From Congregibacter litoralis KT71 (GTDB lineage: Bacteria; Pseudomonadota; Gammaproteobacteria; Pseudomonadales; Halieaceae), in assembly GCF_000153125.2 (NCBI RefSeq), contig NZ_CM002299.1, positions 2,355,075-2,419,074 of the forward strand: a stretch of 64,000 nt of DNA. Direction: 5' to 3'. This document shows, piece after piece, positions 1 through 7,947 of the stretch; positions within the stretch are counted from its first letter, which is position 1, and each line of letters begins with the position of its first letter. The notes under the pieces were generated by a model. That model saw only the letters and a list, made by a program, of their open reading frames with translations, had not been told where the DNA came from and made no database searches. The position numbers and the translations under genes are program-made.

Positions 1-1531
1 TGCTCTGCGTCGTTCCCAGGGTGACCAGCACCGAGAGGGTATTGTGGGTAATCTTCTCCACCTGGATGGAGTATTTTTCGTAGAGCGCTTTTTGAAGCTC
101 CCGGGCTCCGCATCCCCCCTGGCTCACGTCGATGGTGAGCTTTGTGGGATCGAGGCGCACGCCATCATCCCGCAATACCGCAGGCAACATGTCGTCAAGG
201 CTGAGCACGCGGAATCGCCCCGTAGCCGCAATGCCGTCGCGCAACTCCCGAGCAAAGCCAATGCAGCGATCCAAACGGGAAAAGCCCTCCATGCTCATCT
301 GTTTTCTGGCAACGTCCAGACTGGCAATAAGCCCGTACTGGGGGCTTGTGGAGGTATGCATGTTCAGGTGTTCTCGAAAGCGGGCCTCATCGAAGCGGGG
401 ATCTGCAACATGAATCATGCTTGCCTGGGAAAAAGCCGAGAGCATCTTGTGCGTGCTTTGGGTGACGTAGTCGGCACCGCTTTCCAGGGCGCAGGGTCGC
501 AATTTGGGATGAAAATAACCGTGGGCGTACCAGGCCTCATCCACCAATACCTTCATGCCCGCCGCATGAGCACGCCGGATAATAGGCTCCAGATCATAGT
601 AAAAACCATCGTAGCTGCAGGACGTGAGCACCAACAAAGCGGCGTCCGGATGGGCATCGATCGCCGCTTCGATACTCGCTTTACTGACGGGGCCGTAGAG
701 GCCGTAAGTCTCGTTTACGCTCGCCGGTAGATACACCGGATCGACGCCGGACATGATGGCTGCGTGATGCACAGACTTGTGACAGGCCTGATCCACGAGC
801 ATCTTGCCGCCGTTTCCGAGGACGTGCTGCACGATGACTTTATTCGCCATGGAGGTGCCGTTCGTCACAAAAAAAGTGTGTTTCGCCCCAAAAGCATCCG
901 AAGCGAGATCCTGAGCGGAGTGAATGACGTGGGAGGGCTCCAACAGGGAATCCAGTTCCTGCACCGACACGGACAGATCAGCATTAAAGACGTGCTCCCC
1001 CATCATGCGGTAGAAATCCGCCACCCAGGGACTTTCCCTCAAACCATCCCCGCTGGAATGTCCCGGTGTATGCCAGGCATCCCGGGCACCCTCCACATAG
1101 TCCCGCAGGGTATCGGCAAAGGGCGTGCTGGCCCGTTTTGCGATAGCACGGCGCAAGCGCCGCAGAAGGATTTCGGCGCGGGTATCATCGCGATCCACCA
1201 GCTCACAGCGCTCATCCGCTGATCGCTCTCCCGAGGAGACCGCTATGAAAATGTCGACTTCGCTGCGCAGACGCCGGAGCTTCGCAATAATGTTTGTGGT
1301 ATCCGGCAGGCTCGCCGCGTCTAAAACCACGCACTGCAAGCTGCCGTCCCGCTCCGCCTGCTCAAGAAGCGCCTCACAGCGGGAGAGGCCCTCCAGGCTT
1401 AACAAAAAGCGCTGAGAGTCCTCACTTCCCCGGGCTTCGAGCTCGCAAAGGCGGGAGCACAAGAGGTCCCGCCACTGCTGATCTCCACTGAGAATCAACG
1501 CCCGGCATTCGGGTAAGGGATGATCAGCCAC
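1..1531 (-). CDS. Orn/Lys/Arg decarboxylase-family PLP enzyme (C-terminus cut by window edge)
   Basis: Fold-type I PLP enzyme of the Orn/Lys/Arg decarboxylase major-domain family, expected to decarboxylate a basic amino acid to a polyamine precursor in the cytoplasm; the substrate cannot be read from sequence. About 510 codons are visible and the C-terminus lies beyond base 1. Visible motifs are 'DAWHTPGHSSG' (about residues 135-145), 'FVTNGTSMANK', 'VLVDEAWYAHG', and the PLP-lysine motif 'QSTHKMLSAFSQ' with K362. The N-terminal 100 residues resemble a receiver-like wing domain. The start is a GTG at 1531 inside the stop of the upstream acyltransferase gene (GTGGCTGA), with a GGGAG box about 11 nt upstream, so translation is probably coupled. 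It is the last gene seen of a three-gene overlapping chain (hydrolase, acyltransferase, decarboxylase). Family confident, specificity unknown. Confidence 0.85.
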   Translation of the reverse strand, partial: MADHPLPECRALILSGDQQWRDLLCSRLCELEARGSEDSQRFLLSLEGLSRCEALLEQAERDGSLQCVVLDAASLPDTTNIIAKLRRLRSEVDIFIAVSSGERSADERCELVDRDDTRAEILLRRLRRAIAKRASTPFADTLRDYVEGARDAWHTPGHSSGDGLRESPWVADFYRMMGEHVFNADLSVSVQELDSLLEPSHVIHSAQDLASDAFGAKHTFFVTNGTSMANKVIVQHVLGNGGKMLVDQACHKSVHHAAIMSGVDPVYLPASVNETYGLYGPVSKASIEAAIDAHPDAALLVLTSCSYDGFYYDLEPIIRRAHAAGMKVLVDEAWYAHGYFHPKLRPCALESGADYVTQSTHKMLSAFSQASMIHVADPRFDEARFREHLNMHTSTSPQYGLIASLDVARKQMSMEGFSRLDRCIGFARELRDGIAATGRFRVLSLDDMLPAVLRDDGVRLDPTKLTIDVSQGGCGARELQKALYEKYSIQVEKITHNTLSVLVTLGTTQS

Positions 1532-2306
1532 CGTCTGTGCTGCTCCCGGAAGTGTCGGAGTGCTCTTGGGAATAGGCCTCGGGGTCTATGCGGCGCATCT
1601 CCCCCTCGATCCAGGTCTCAACTTGCCTCATCAGGGCTTCGGGATCGCCGCCCGAGGCCTGGATGGGGGTACCGATGGAGACATCGATTTTTCCTGGAAT
1701 AAAAGAAAAGGACCGGCGCGGCCAGCACTGGCCGGAGCTCACCGCAATGGGTATGAGCCAGGCGTCCGTCGCCACCGCCAGACGACTTGCGCCATTTTTG
1801 TAGTTGCCCTGCCCTCCCCGCGCACTGCGGGTTCCCTCGGGAAACATAATAATCCAGCGTCCCTTATCCATCAGATTGACACCGAACTGCGCCACCTTGT
1901 TCCAGGCCTCGGAGCGTTTACTGCGATCGATGGGCACCATTTCGAGACGCGCCATACACCAACCGAAAATGGGAATCCGAAGAAGCTCTCTCTTAAAAAC
2001 GTAAGCGAGGTTATGCGGCATCATGCTGGGAAAGAAAAAGGTCTCCCAGGTAGATTGATGCTTTGACACGAGGATCACGCGGCGCATGTCGTCAGGTTCC
2101 GGTAGATTATCCGCTCCGTGAAGTTCGTAATCCACGCCCCCTATCCATCGCGCCGCGCCTATGACGCCGCGCAGCCAGGGCCGGGCGAAGTACGCCCACA
2201 GAGCGCCCGAGGAAAGAAACAGAGAAAAAACAACGAGACCAAGACCAATGGGGATAATGCTTATCACCATCCAGGCAAACACCAGCGACGAGCGGACAGC
2301 ATTCAT
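1524..2306 (-). CDS. 1-acyl-sn-glycerol-3-phosphate acyltransferase-like (PlsC/LPLAT family)
   Basis: 260-residue membrane-associated acyltransferase of the PlsC family, which transfers fatty acyl groups to lysophosphatidate or a similar lysophospholipid at the inner membrane. An N-terminal hydrophobic segment (residues 5-40) is followed by the catalytic 'HQSTWE' box (family pattern HX4D/E, here ending in Glu) and the 'FPEGTRS' glycerol-phosphate-binding box, at normal spacing. 'VPIDR' lies between them, as in related proteins. The ATG overlaps the upstream hydrolase stop by 4 nt (ATGA) and its own stop overlaps the next gene by 8 nt. It may be a second, non-housekeeping PlsC-type enzyme; the natural acyl acceptor is not evident. 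Confidence 0.9.
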   Translation of the reverse strand: MNAVRSSLVFAWMVISIIPIGLGLVVFSLFLSSGALWAYFARPWLRGVIGAARWIGGVDYELHGADNLPEPDDMRRVILVSKHQSTWETFFFPSMMPHNLAYVFKRELLRIPIFGWCMARLEMVPIDRSKRSEAWNKVAQFGVNLMDKGRWIIMFPEGTRSARGGQGNYKNGASRLAVATDAWLIPIAVSSGQCWPRRSFSFIPGKIDVSIGTPIQASGGDPEALMRQVETWIEGEMRRIDPEAYSQEHSDTSGSSTDGG

Positions 2307-3370
2307 GCGGCTTGCTCTACACTTGAGGGCAGCACCGCGTCGAGAAACTCTGCAATGTTGTCAAAGGCCTCCTCGGCCTCTTCAAGTTCCGGCGTAAACA
2401 TCTGCCAGACATGCACCATGTCGGGCCATGTCTGAAGCACCACCGGCGATTCCGCCGCCTGGGCCTTCGCCACATAGCGCCGCGCATCATCCAGGAGCAT
2501 TTCTGTGTCACTCGCCTGGACAAGAATCGGGGGTAGATTCGCCAGGGAGCCGCGCAGCGGCGAAATACGGGGATCGGCGGGCAGCATCCGCGACGTGGCC
2601 CAGGTGTACCAAAGGAGAAAAATATCCGGAACCTTTGCGAGGGTTCCGAAGGCCGGTCCGAGCATGGCATCGCTGGCGATGTTATGGCGGAGACTGGGCG
2701 CGTCAAGCACTGCGTCCGTCGCGGGCGATAAGGCGATGCCGGCATCTGCCTGGCGCAAATTCTGATCCCGCACCCAGGACAAAAGCGAGAGGGTCAGGTT
2801 GCCGCCGGCTGAGTCCCCGGCCACCACCAGCGTTTCTGCGGGTGAACGACCGTCGGGACCATTTTCCAGAATCCATCGGTACGCCCGTCGGCAGTCCTCG
2901 ATACCATCGATGCGCTTATGCTCGGGCATGAGGCGATAATCCAGAGCAAAGACCGACGCACCAGTGAGGCGCGCAAGGCGGTCGGTGATGGGTCGATGAC
3001 TCAGGGGGCTGCCGGCAATAAATGCGCCACCATGGAGGTACAGAATCCGCCGCCCGCTATCGTGCTCGGGCGCCAAAACCCACTCACCGCGCAGATCCGG
3101 TGTGGACAGTGCCAGAAACTCACTCTCGTAGTTGCGCTCCGCGCCCATCTTATCCATAAAGCCACGAATGGCTTGAACACGCTGACGACCGCGGCCATGA
3201 GCGCCTTCGCCAAACTCCCTCAGGGATGCGAGCACTTTCTCCATGGCCTCACTGGGCGGCCTTCTGCCTGGCTCGGGAACGGGCTGATCGAGATAAGACA
3301 GGTTCTCCCCTCGAAGCACGATGTAGGAAAACATGACGAAGGCCACGACCGTGATAACAAGCCAAAACAT
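2303..3370 (-). CDS. alpha/beta hydrolase, hormone-sensitive-lipase type
   Basis: 355-residue esterase/lipase of the HSL (bacterial family IV) group. It has an N-terminal membrane anchor (residues 2-20), the oxyanion-hole motif 'YLHGGAF', the nucleophile elbow 'GDSAGG', a 'DPRISP' segment typical of the family near the acid residue, and 'DMVHVWQMF' supplying the catalytic His. The family hydrolyses short- to medium-chain acyl esters; the substrate is unknown. It is the first gene of the overlapping chain with the acyltransferase and PLP decarboxylase, which suggests a joint role in membrane lipid or acyl-ester metabolism (inference). Confidence 0.88.
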   Translation of the reverse strand: MFWLVITVVAFVMFSYIVLRGENLSYLDQPVPEPGRRPPSEAMEKVLASLREFGEGAHGRGRQRVQAIRGFMDKMGAERNYESEFLALSTPDLRGEWVLAPEHDSGRRILYLHGGAFIAGSPLSHRPITDRLARLTGASVFALDYRLMPEHKRIDGIEDCRRAYRWILENGPDGRSPAETLVVAGDSAGGNLTLSLLSWVRDQNLRQADAGIALSPATDAVLDAPSLRHNIASDAMLGPAFGTLAKVPDIFLLWYTWATSRMLPADPRISPLRGSLANLPPILVQASDTEMLLDDARRYVAKAQAAESPVVLQTWPDMVHVWQMFTPELEEAEEAFDNIAEFLDAVLPSSVEQAA

Positions 3371-3517
3371 AAATCTAACTCCCGAGAATCGCTCAAGGGC
3401 GTGATTATCCCAGATACCGGTAGCCCTGAACCACCAAATCCGGCGCTATAATGGGGATTGACCGTTAATCCGTCTATCAAAGACGGACCTGCAGGGAACT
3501 TCCGTAAAAGCCTAGGG

Positions 3518-3880
3518 ATGACAAAAGACGACCCACAGAAGAAACCCAAACTCGGCGTCAAGTCAAAGGCGGCTATTCGTCGTGAGCTGGAGCAGGCCAC
3601 GGAGAAGTTTCTGAAAGTGGGTGGTCAGGTCAACAACGTGCCCCGCGGTGCCAGTGCCTGGGAGCCCGGTACACGGCCCGCACCCTCCCGACCGCTGTTT
3701 ACGGAACCTCCCAGCGAGCGCACCCCCGTACCCGAGGTGGTAGCAACGATCGAGGCGCGAAGAGAATCCCTGAAAGGATCCAGAAAGCCCGGCTCAAAAA
3801 CCGGACGGCGGCGGTCCCGAAAACAGGTGATCTATGACGATTTTGGTGAACCTCTGAGACACGTCTGGGTAGAGGAGTAA
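3518..3880 (+). CDS. small basic protein with SutA-like FLxxGGxV motif
   Basis: 120-residue Lys/Arg-rich cytoplasmic protein of unknown function. It opens with a charged helix ('KSKAAIRRELEQATEKFL') running into 'KVGGQVNNVPRG', then a Pro-rich middle and a highly basic 'KTGRRRSRKQ' stretch before the C-terminus. The 'FLxxGGxVxxV' core resembles the C-terminal part of the RNA-polymerase-binding regulator SutA of Pseudomonas; this is a motif-level resemblance only. The ATG at 3518 is preferred over an upstream one at 3458 because conservation-like composition begins there. Divergent from the hydrolase at 3370. A second small protein with the same motif lies at 50794. Confidence 0.65.
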   Translation: MTKDDPQKKPKLGVKSKAAIRRELEQATEKFLKVGGQVNNVPRGASAWEPGTRPAPSRPLFTEPPSERTPVPEVVATIEARRESLKGSRKPGSKTGRRRSRKQVIYDDFGEPLRHVWVEE

Positions 3881-3974
3881 GACGGCGGGGCCGCAGCCCG
3901 CCCCTGGACAAAAGGTGAACTGCCAGGCACAGGACTGCGTAAGCACAGCATCAGATTCAGAGTTCACAGTCCCC

Positions 3975-5387
3975 ATGATCAGTCTTAAAGAAACCATCCG
4001 AGTCCAGCGCCCCGTCGAGGAGTGCTTCGATTACACCGCAGACTTCCGTACCACGCCGGAATGGGACGCCACAGCTTTTAAAGCCCGCAAAATCAGCGAT
4101 GGCCCCGTCGGGCTGGGCACACAGTTCAAAGTGCGCTGCAGCCTGCCCCTGGGATCCATCGAGCTTCTCTATACCATCACGGAGTTTGAAGCGCCGAACA
4201 TGGTCACCCTGCAGGCAGAGAGCTGGCTGTTCTCCGCGGTGGACACCATCTACTTTGCAGAAGACGACGGTCAGACCCGCATCGATTACCACGCAGACTT
4301 CAGTTACAAAATGCCCCTCGCCGCCCTGGAGGGTGTACTGAAGTCCGGGATGGTGCGCATGGGCAAAAGTGCCCTACGTGGTCTCAAGCGTGCGCTGGAC
4401 GACAGCAACGAAGCTCCCGAAATATCTTCGGGCAGCGCCACCGCGGACCGGCTCCTCTGGCCCGGCCTGGCCATGTTCAGTAAGTGGGGTTACCGCCGGG
4501 GTAAAAAACACTGGGATCCCATGAGCGCCTCGCTCAAGGGGCAGAGGATTATCGTCACGGGCGCCACCTCCGGTCTGGGATTAGCCACGGCACGGGATCT
4601 GGCGGAACGCGGCGCGGAGTTGATACTGGTCATGCGAAACCGCGAGCGTGGCGAAGCGGTGGTCAGGGAATTAAAGGCCGAAACGGGGAACATGGCGATA
4701 CGTCAGGAGCTGGCGGATCTCTCCATCATGGCCGACGTCGACGCCCTCGCTGACCGACTCCTGAAAGCCGGCGAGCCCATCAATGTTCTGGTAAACAATG
4801 CGGGGGCTCTTTTCAATGACTGGGGTACCACACCCGAAGGCCTGGAGCAGAGCTTCGCACTTCTCCTTCTCAGCCCCTGGCGCCTGACGCGAGCGCTCAA
4901 ACCCCTGCTGCAAGCCGCCGGCGATGCCCGCGTGGTGAACGTGGTCTCCGGAGGCATGTACTCCCAGAAGCTTCGCGTGGATCGTCTTCAGGCGATCCCG
5001 GATAACTACTCGGGCGCCACAGCCTACGCGCGCTGCAAACGGGCACTCACGGTGGTTACGGAAGAGTGGGCCGAGAGCTGGGCCAGGGACGGTATCGTCG
5101 TCAACGCGATGCATCCCGGCTGGGCTGATACGCCGGGAGTGGAGTCATCCCTCCCCGCTTTCCACTCCCTGACCCGCTTTATTCTGCGAACCCCGGAGGA
5201 AGGCGCGGACACCATTATCTGGCTCGCAGCTGCCTCCGAGGCCGCCAAGGTCACGGGCAAGCTCTTTCTTGATCGCGAGCCACGCACAACGCATCTCCTG
5301 GCACGAACCCGGGAAGATGTATCTGAGCGGGAAAAGCTCATGGCGTTTCTCGAAGACTTTACCCTCGAAGACAGCATGGCTGCCTGA
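3975..5387 (+). CDS. SRPBCC (polyketide-cyclase-like) domain fused to a short-chain dehydrogenase
   Basis: 470-residue two-domain protein. Residues 1 to about 140 are an SRPBCC/START-like hydrophobic-ligand domain ('VQRPVEECFDYTADF', 'EWDATAFKARKIS'). After a linker, residues 175-470 are a complete NAD(P)-dependent SDR: 'TGATSGLGLATA' (TGxxxGxG cofactor loop), 'VNNAG', 'VVSGGMYS' (catalytic Ser) and 'YARCK' (catalytic YxxxK). The ATG at 3975 is chosen because 'MISLKETI' starts the first beta-strand of the SRPBCC fold. The reaction is probably NAD(P)-linked oxidoreduction of a hydrophobic alcohol or ketone, with the SRPBCC part binding the ligand (inference). The fusion is unusual, since SDRs are normally single-domain. 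Confidence 0.85.
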   Translation: MISLKETIRVQRPVEECFDYTADFRTTPEWDATAFKARKISDGPVGLGTQFKVRCSLPLGSIELLYTITEFEAPNMVTLQAESWLFSAVDTIYFAEDDGQTRIDYHADFSYKMPLAALEGVLKSGMVRMGKSALRGLKRALDDSNEAPEISSGSATADRLLWPGLAMFSKWGYRRGKKHWDPMSASLKGQRIIVTGATSGLGLATARDLAERGAELILVMRNRERGEAVVRELKAETGNMAIRQELADLSIMADVDALADRLLKAGEPINVLVNNAGALFNDWGTTPEGLEQSFALLLLSPWRLTRALKPLLQAAGDARVVNVVSGGMYSQKLRVDRLQAIPDNYSGATAYARCKRALTVVTEEWAESWARDGIVVNAMHPGWADTPGVESSLPAFHSLTRFILRTPEEGADTIIWLAAASEAAKVTGKLFLDREPRTTHLLARTREDVSEREKLMAFLEDFTLEDSMAA

Positions 5388-5401
5388 ATGGGTCCACGCC
5401 C

Positions 5402-5482
5402 CTAGGCAAAAGCAATGAGCGCCAGGGTGCCGTAGCCCACAAGAAGGGCCGCGGCGATGAGACCGGCGGTTTTCCAGTTCAT
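5402..5482 (-). CDS. 26-residue membrane miniprotein, coupled to the acyl-CoA dehydrogenase
   Basis: A short frame encoding 'MNWKTAGLIAAALLVGYGTL' plus six more residues and a TAG stop. Apart from 'NWK' at the N-terminus it is essentially one hydrophobic helix. The ATG overlaps the stop of the upstream acyl-CoA dehydrogenase as TGATG, the classic translational-reinitiation arrangement. No family is recognised. Reading-frame integrity is weak evidence at this length; the stop-start overlap and uniformly apolar composition are the arguments that it is real. Confidence 0.5.
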   Translation of the reverse strand: MNWKTAGLIAAALLVGYGTLALIAFA

Positions 5483-6618
5483 CAGGCCGCCGCTGCCGCA
5501 GACGGTCCATCCAGGAGTAATGCCGCAAGGGCTGCGCGATGCCAGGCGGCGTCACCCCAAAGCAACTGGCTGTGCTTCTGCCGTTTGAAGTACAGGTGCA
5601 CATAACATTCCCAGGTGAAACCGATGCCGCCGTGCATCTGAACGGTTCTGCCCGCGGCGAAGGCTGCTGTATCGCTCGCCGAGGACTTCGCCATGTGCGC
5701 CAGCTCCCGGGCGCGCTCGGGCTCATGATCGATAGCGCAGGCTGCGCTGTACAGCAGTGACTTGCTCTCATCGATGGCAATCATGACGTTGACCAGATCG
5801 TGTTTGACGGCCTGGAAAAAGCCCAGGGATCGATCGAACTGCTTGCGCTGCTGGGCGTATTCCACCGTCGTCTGCAAAAGCCACTCAGCGGCGCCGACCA
5901 TATCTGCGCTGAGCAACATCCACAGGGTAGGCAATGCGGCGTCCCAGGCTGCAGCGCCATGGGTCTCAATTCGATCGGCAGCGACGCCGTCAAAGGACAC
6001 TCGCGCCTGATCCCGGGTGAGATCGATGATGGCGTCCTGCCTCACCTCAACGCCATCGCTGGCAAGTTTTACCCAGAACAGCGTGGGTTCGCCCTCGTCC
6101 GTGGCGACGACCAGAACGCTATCGCATTTGCCGGCGTCCTGAACAAAAGAAGCCGTACCCATCAGCTTGCCATCCACCACCTTTACGGCACCGGGAACAG
6201 CGCTACCGGCGGGGTCCATCACGGCAATCGTTGCTGCGCAGCCGCCGGCTACTTCTGCCAGGGCCGCTTCCCCGGCCTGACCGCAGTGACTTAAAACGGC
6301 CGTGGCCTGCAGAGTTGTCAAAAGGGGTGAGGGAAACGCGGCGCGCCCGTTTTCTTCAAGAAGCGCTGCCACGGCAACCCAGGGCATGCCCACACCACCG
6401 GCGCTCTCCGGGACCGCCAGGGAGGTCCACCCCAGTGCCACCATTTCGTCCCATAGTTCTTTTCGCCATTTCACTTCCGGCGCCCGCTCGGGCACGTAGG
6501 CATCCGCGACAAGCGCATGAAGCTGGTCCACGGGCAGTTTTTCTGCAAAAAACCGGCGGGCGCCATCTTTCAGCATCCCCGCCTCTTCCTCAAATCCGTA
6601 ATTCTTTGGTTGTGCCAC
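5482..6618 (-). CDS. acyl-CoA dehydrogenase family protein
   Basis: 378-residue FAD-dependent acyl-CoA dehydrogenase that should introduce a 2,3-double bond into an acyl-CoA in the cytoplasm. The C-terminal domain has 'YAQQRKQFDRSLGFFQAVKH' (flavin/subunit contact) and 'QMHGGIGFTWE'; the N-terminal helical domain is shorter and more divergent. The GTG start at 6618 has a strong AAGGAGA box 5-6 nt upstream. It follows the second dehydrogenase gene by 27 nt, so the two probably form a heteromeric enzyme, as known for steroid side-chain (ChsE-type) acyl-CoA dehydrogenases. Divergent alpha and beta subunits in tandem is the usual signature, but the substrate here is inference. Confidence 0.9.
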   Translation of the reverse strand: MAQPKNYGFEEEAGMLKDGARRFFAEKLPVDQLHALVADAYVPERAPEVKWRKELWDEMVALGWTSLAVPESAGGVGMPWVAVAALLEENGRAAFPSPLLTTLQATAVLSHCGQAGEAALAEVAGGCAATIAVMDPAGSAVPGAVKVVDGKLMGTASFVQDAGKCDSVLVVATDEGEPTLFWVKLASDGVEVRQDAIIDLTRDQARVSFDGVAADRIETHGAAAWDAALPTLWMLLSADMVGAAEWLLQTTVEYAQQRKQFDRSLGFFQAVKHDLVNVMIAIDESKSLLYSAACAIDHEPERARELAHMAKSSASDTAAFAAGRTVQMHGGIGFTWECYVHLYFKRQKHSQLLWGDAAWHRAALAALLLDGPSAAAAA

Positions 6619-6645
6619 AAAAATCTCCTTCAGAGGCCGGCAAGT

Positions 6646-7881
6646 CTATTTAGACTTGGCTAGTCCCAGGACGCGTTCGCCCAGAATATTGCGCTGAATT
6701 TCGCTGGTACCCGCGGCAATGGTCATGCCGTAGGAGTTCATATAAGCCAGAGGCCATTGACCCCGCGCCGGCGCATTCTCATCCGCCAGGTACAGACTCG
6801 CCGCAGGTCCTTCCACCTCAAGAGCCAATGCGGCCGTGTCCTGGGCGATTTCTGACGCCAGAAGCTTGTTCTGCAAGGGCAGCCGCATGGGATGATCGAT
6901 CAGTGCCGGCACCCGGGATCGGCGCTGGTGCTCCTTGAGGGCCTCTTCACGAATAAGCTGTCGCACCATGCGATCTCGCAGCAGGGGATCGTCGGACGCC
7001 TGCTGTGCCCCCCTAGGGGTTTTTGTCGCCAGATCCATGACGTTTCGCGAACTGATGGACAGAGAGCTTTCGCTCTTCAGACCGCCGGCACGGGGGGTCA
7101 CCAACTCCCCGGCGCCCCGCTCATGCAGCAGGGTTGTCATCGCTACCTGCCAGCCCTTGCCCAGCTCGTCCAGGCGAAAACTGTCGTCTACCTCGAGGTT
7201 TTCGAAGAGCACCTCGTTGAAACCGGTCTCGCCAGTCATTTTAATCAGGGGCTTTACCGTGACCCCCTTGCCCAGCGCAGAAGCAATGGGCACAACAAAG
7301 TAAGACAGGCCCTCGTACTTGTGGCCTTTATCCGTGCGCAAAAGAATGATCATCCACTCGGCAAAGTGCGCCAGGCTGGTCCAGACCTTGTGGCCGTTAA
7401 TGATCCACTTGTCGCCCTTGGGTTCTGCAAAGGTCTGGACATTCGCGAGATCAGAGCCCGCGCCGGGCTCACTGAATCCCTGACACCAGATATCCTCACC
7501 GGAAAATAATCGCGGCAACAGTTGCTGTTTAAGCGCTTCCTTCCCGTGATGGAACACAGTGGGCGCGGCCATACCCAGGCCGATGACATTGGGATAATAG
7601 GGCGTTCGTGCCGCCACCAGTTCCTCATTGGCCACGCGCTGGCAGTCCTTGCGCCCACCGCCACCCACTTCCTTCGGATAGTCACAGCCCACAAGCCCCG
7701 CGTCGTAAGCGGACTTCTGCCAGCTTTGAAGATAGGCCATCTGCTCAGGAGTCATAATCTCCAGGGGCGACAGGGGCAAGCGTACCGTCGGCTCTCCCGG
7801 GTGATTATCTGCGATCCAGGCTTTACAGTAGCGACGAAACTCCGCCTGCTCCGCCGTGTCTTTGCGTTCACTGTCTGACAT
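6646..7881 (-). CDS. acyl-CoA dehydrogenase family protein
   Basis: 411-residue acyl-CoA dehydrogenase with clear domain order: helical N-terminal domain, middle beta domain with 'GFSEPGAGSDLANVQT' (FAD/substrate loop) and 'WIINGHKVWTS', and C-terminal domain ending 'AAGTSEIQRNILGERVLG'. It is the better-conserved member of the tandem pair. The ATG at 7881 has an AAGGA box 8 nt upstream. Co-transcribed with the downstream 378-residue paralogue; together they may form an alpha2beta2 enzyme for a bulky or branched acyl-CoA (inference). Confidence 0.93.
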   Translation of the reverse strand: MSDSERKDTAEQAEFRRYCKAWIADNHPGEPTVRLPLSPLEIMTPEQMAYLQSWQKSAYDAGLVGCDYPKEVGGGGRKDCQRVANEELVAARTPYYPNVIGLGMAAPTVFHHGKEALKQQLLPRLFSGEDIWCQGFSEPGAGSDLANVQTFAEPKGDKWIINGHKVWTSLAHFAEWMIILLRTDKGHKYEGLSYFVVPIASALGKGVTVKPLIKMTGETGFNEVLFENLEVDDSFRLDELGKGWQVAMTTLLHERGAGELVTPRAGGLKSESSLSISSRNVMDLATKTPRGAQQASDDPLLRDRMVRQLIREEALKEHQRRSRVPALIDHPMRLPLQNKLLASEIAQDTAALALEVEGPAASLYLADENAPARGQWPLAYMNSYGMTIAAGTSEIQRNILGERVLGLAKSK

Positions 7882-7947
7882 GCGTTTTTCCTTATCTCAA
7901 TGCGTCCAATGCGTCCTGCGCAACTCACGCTGCATTTATTGTCCCGC

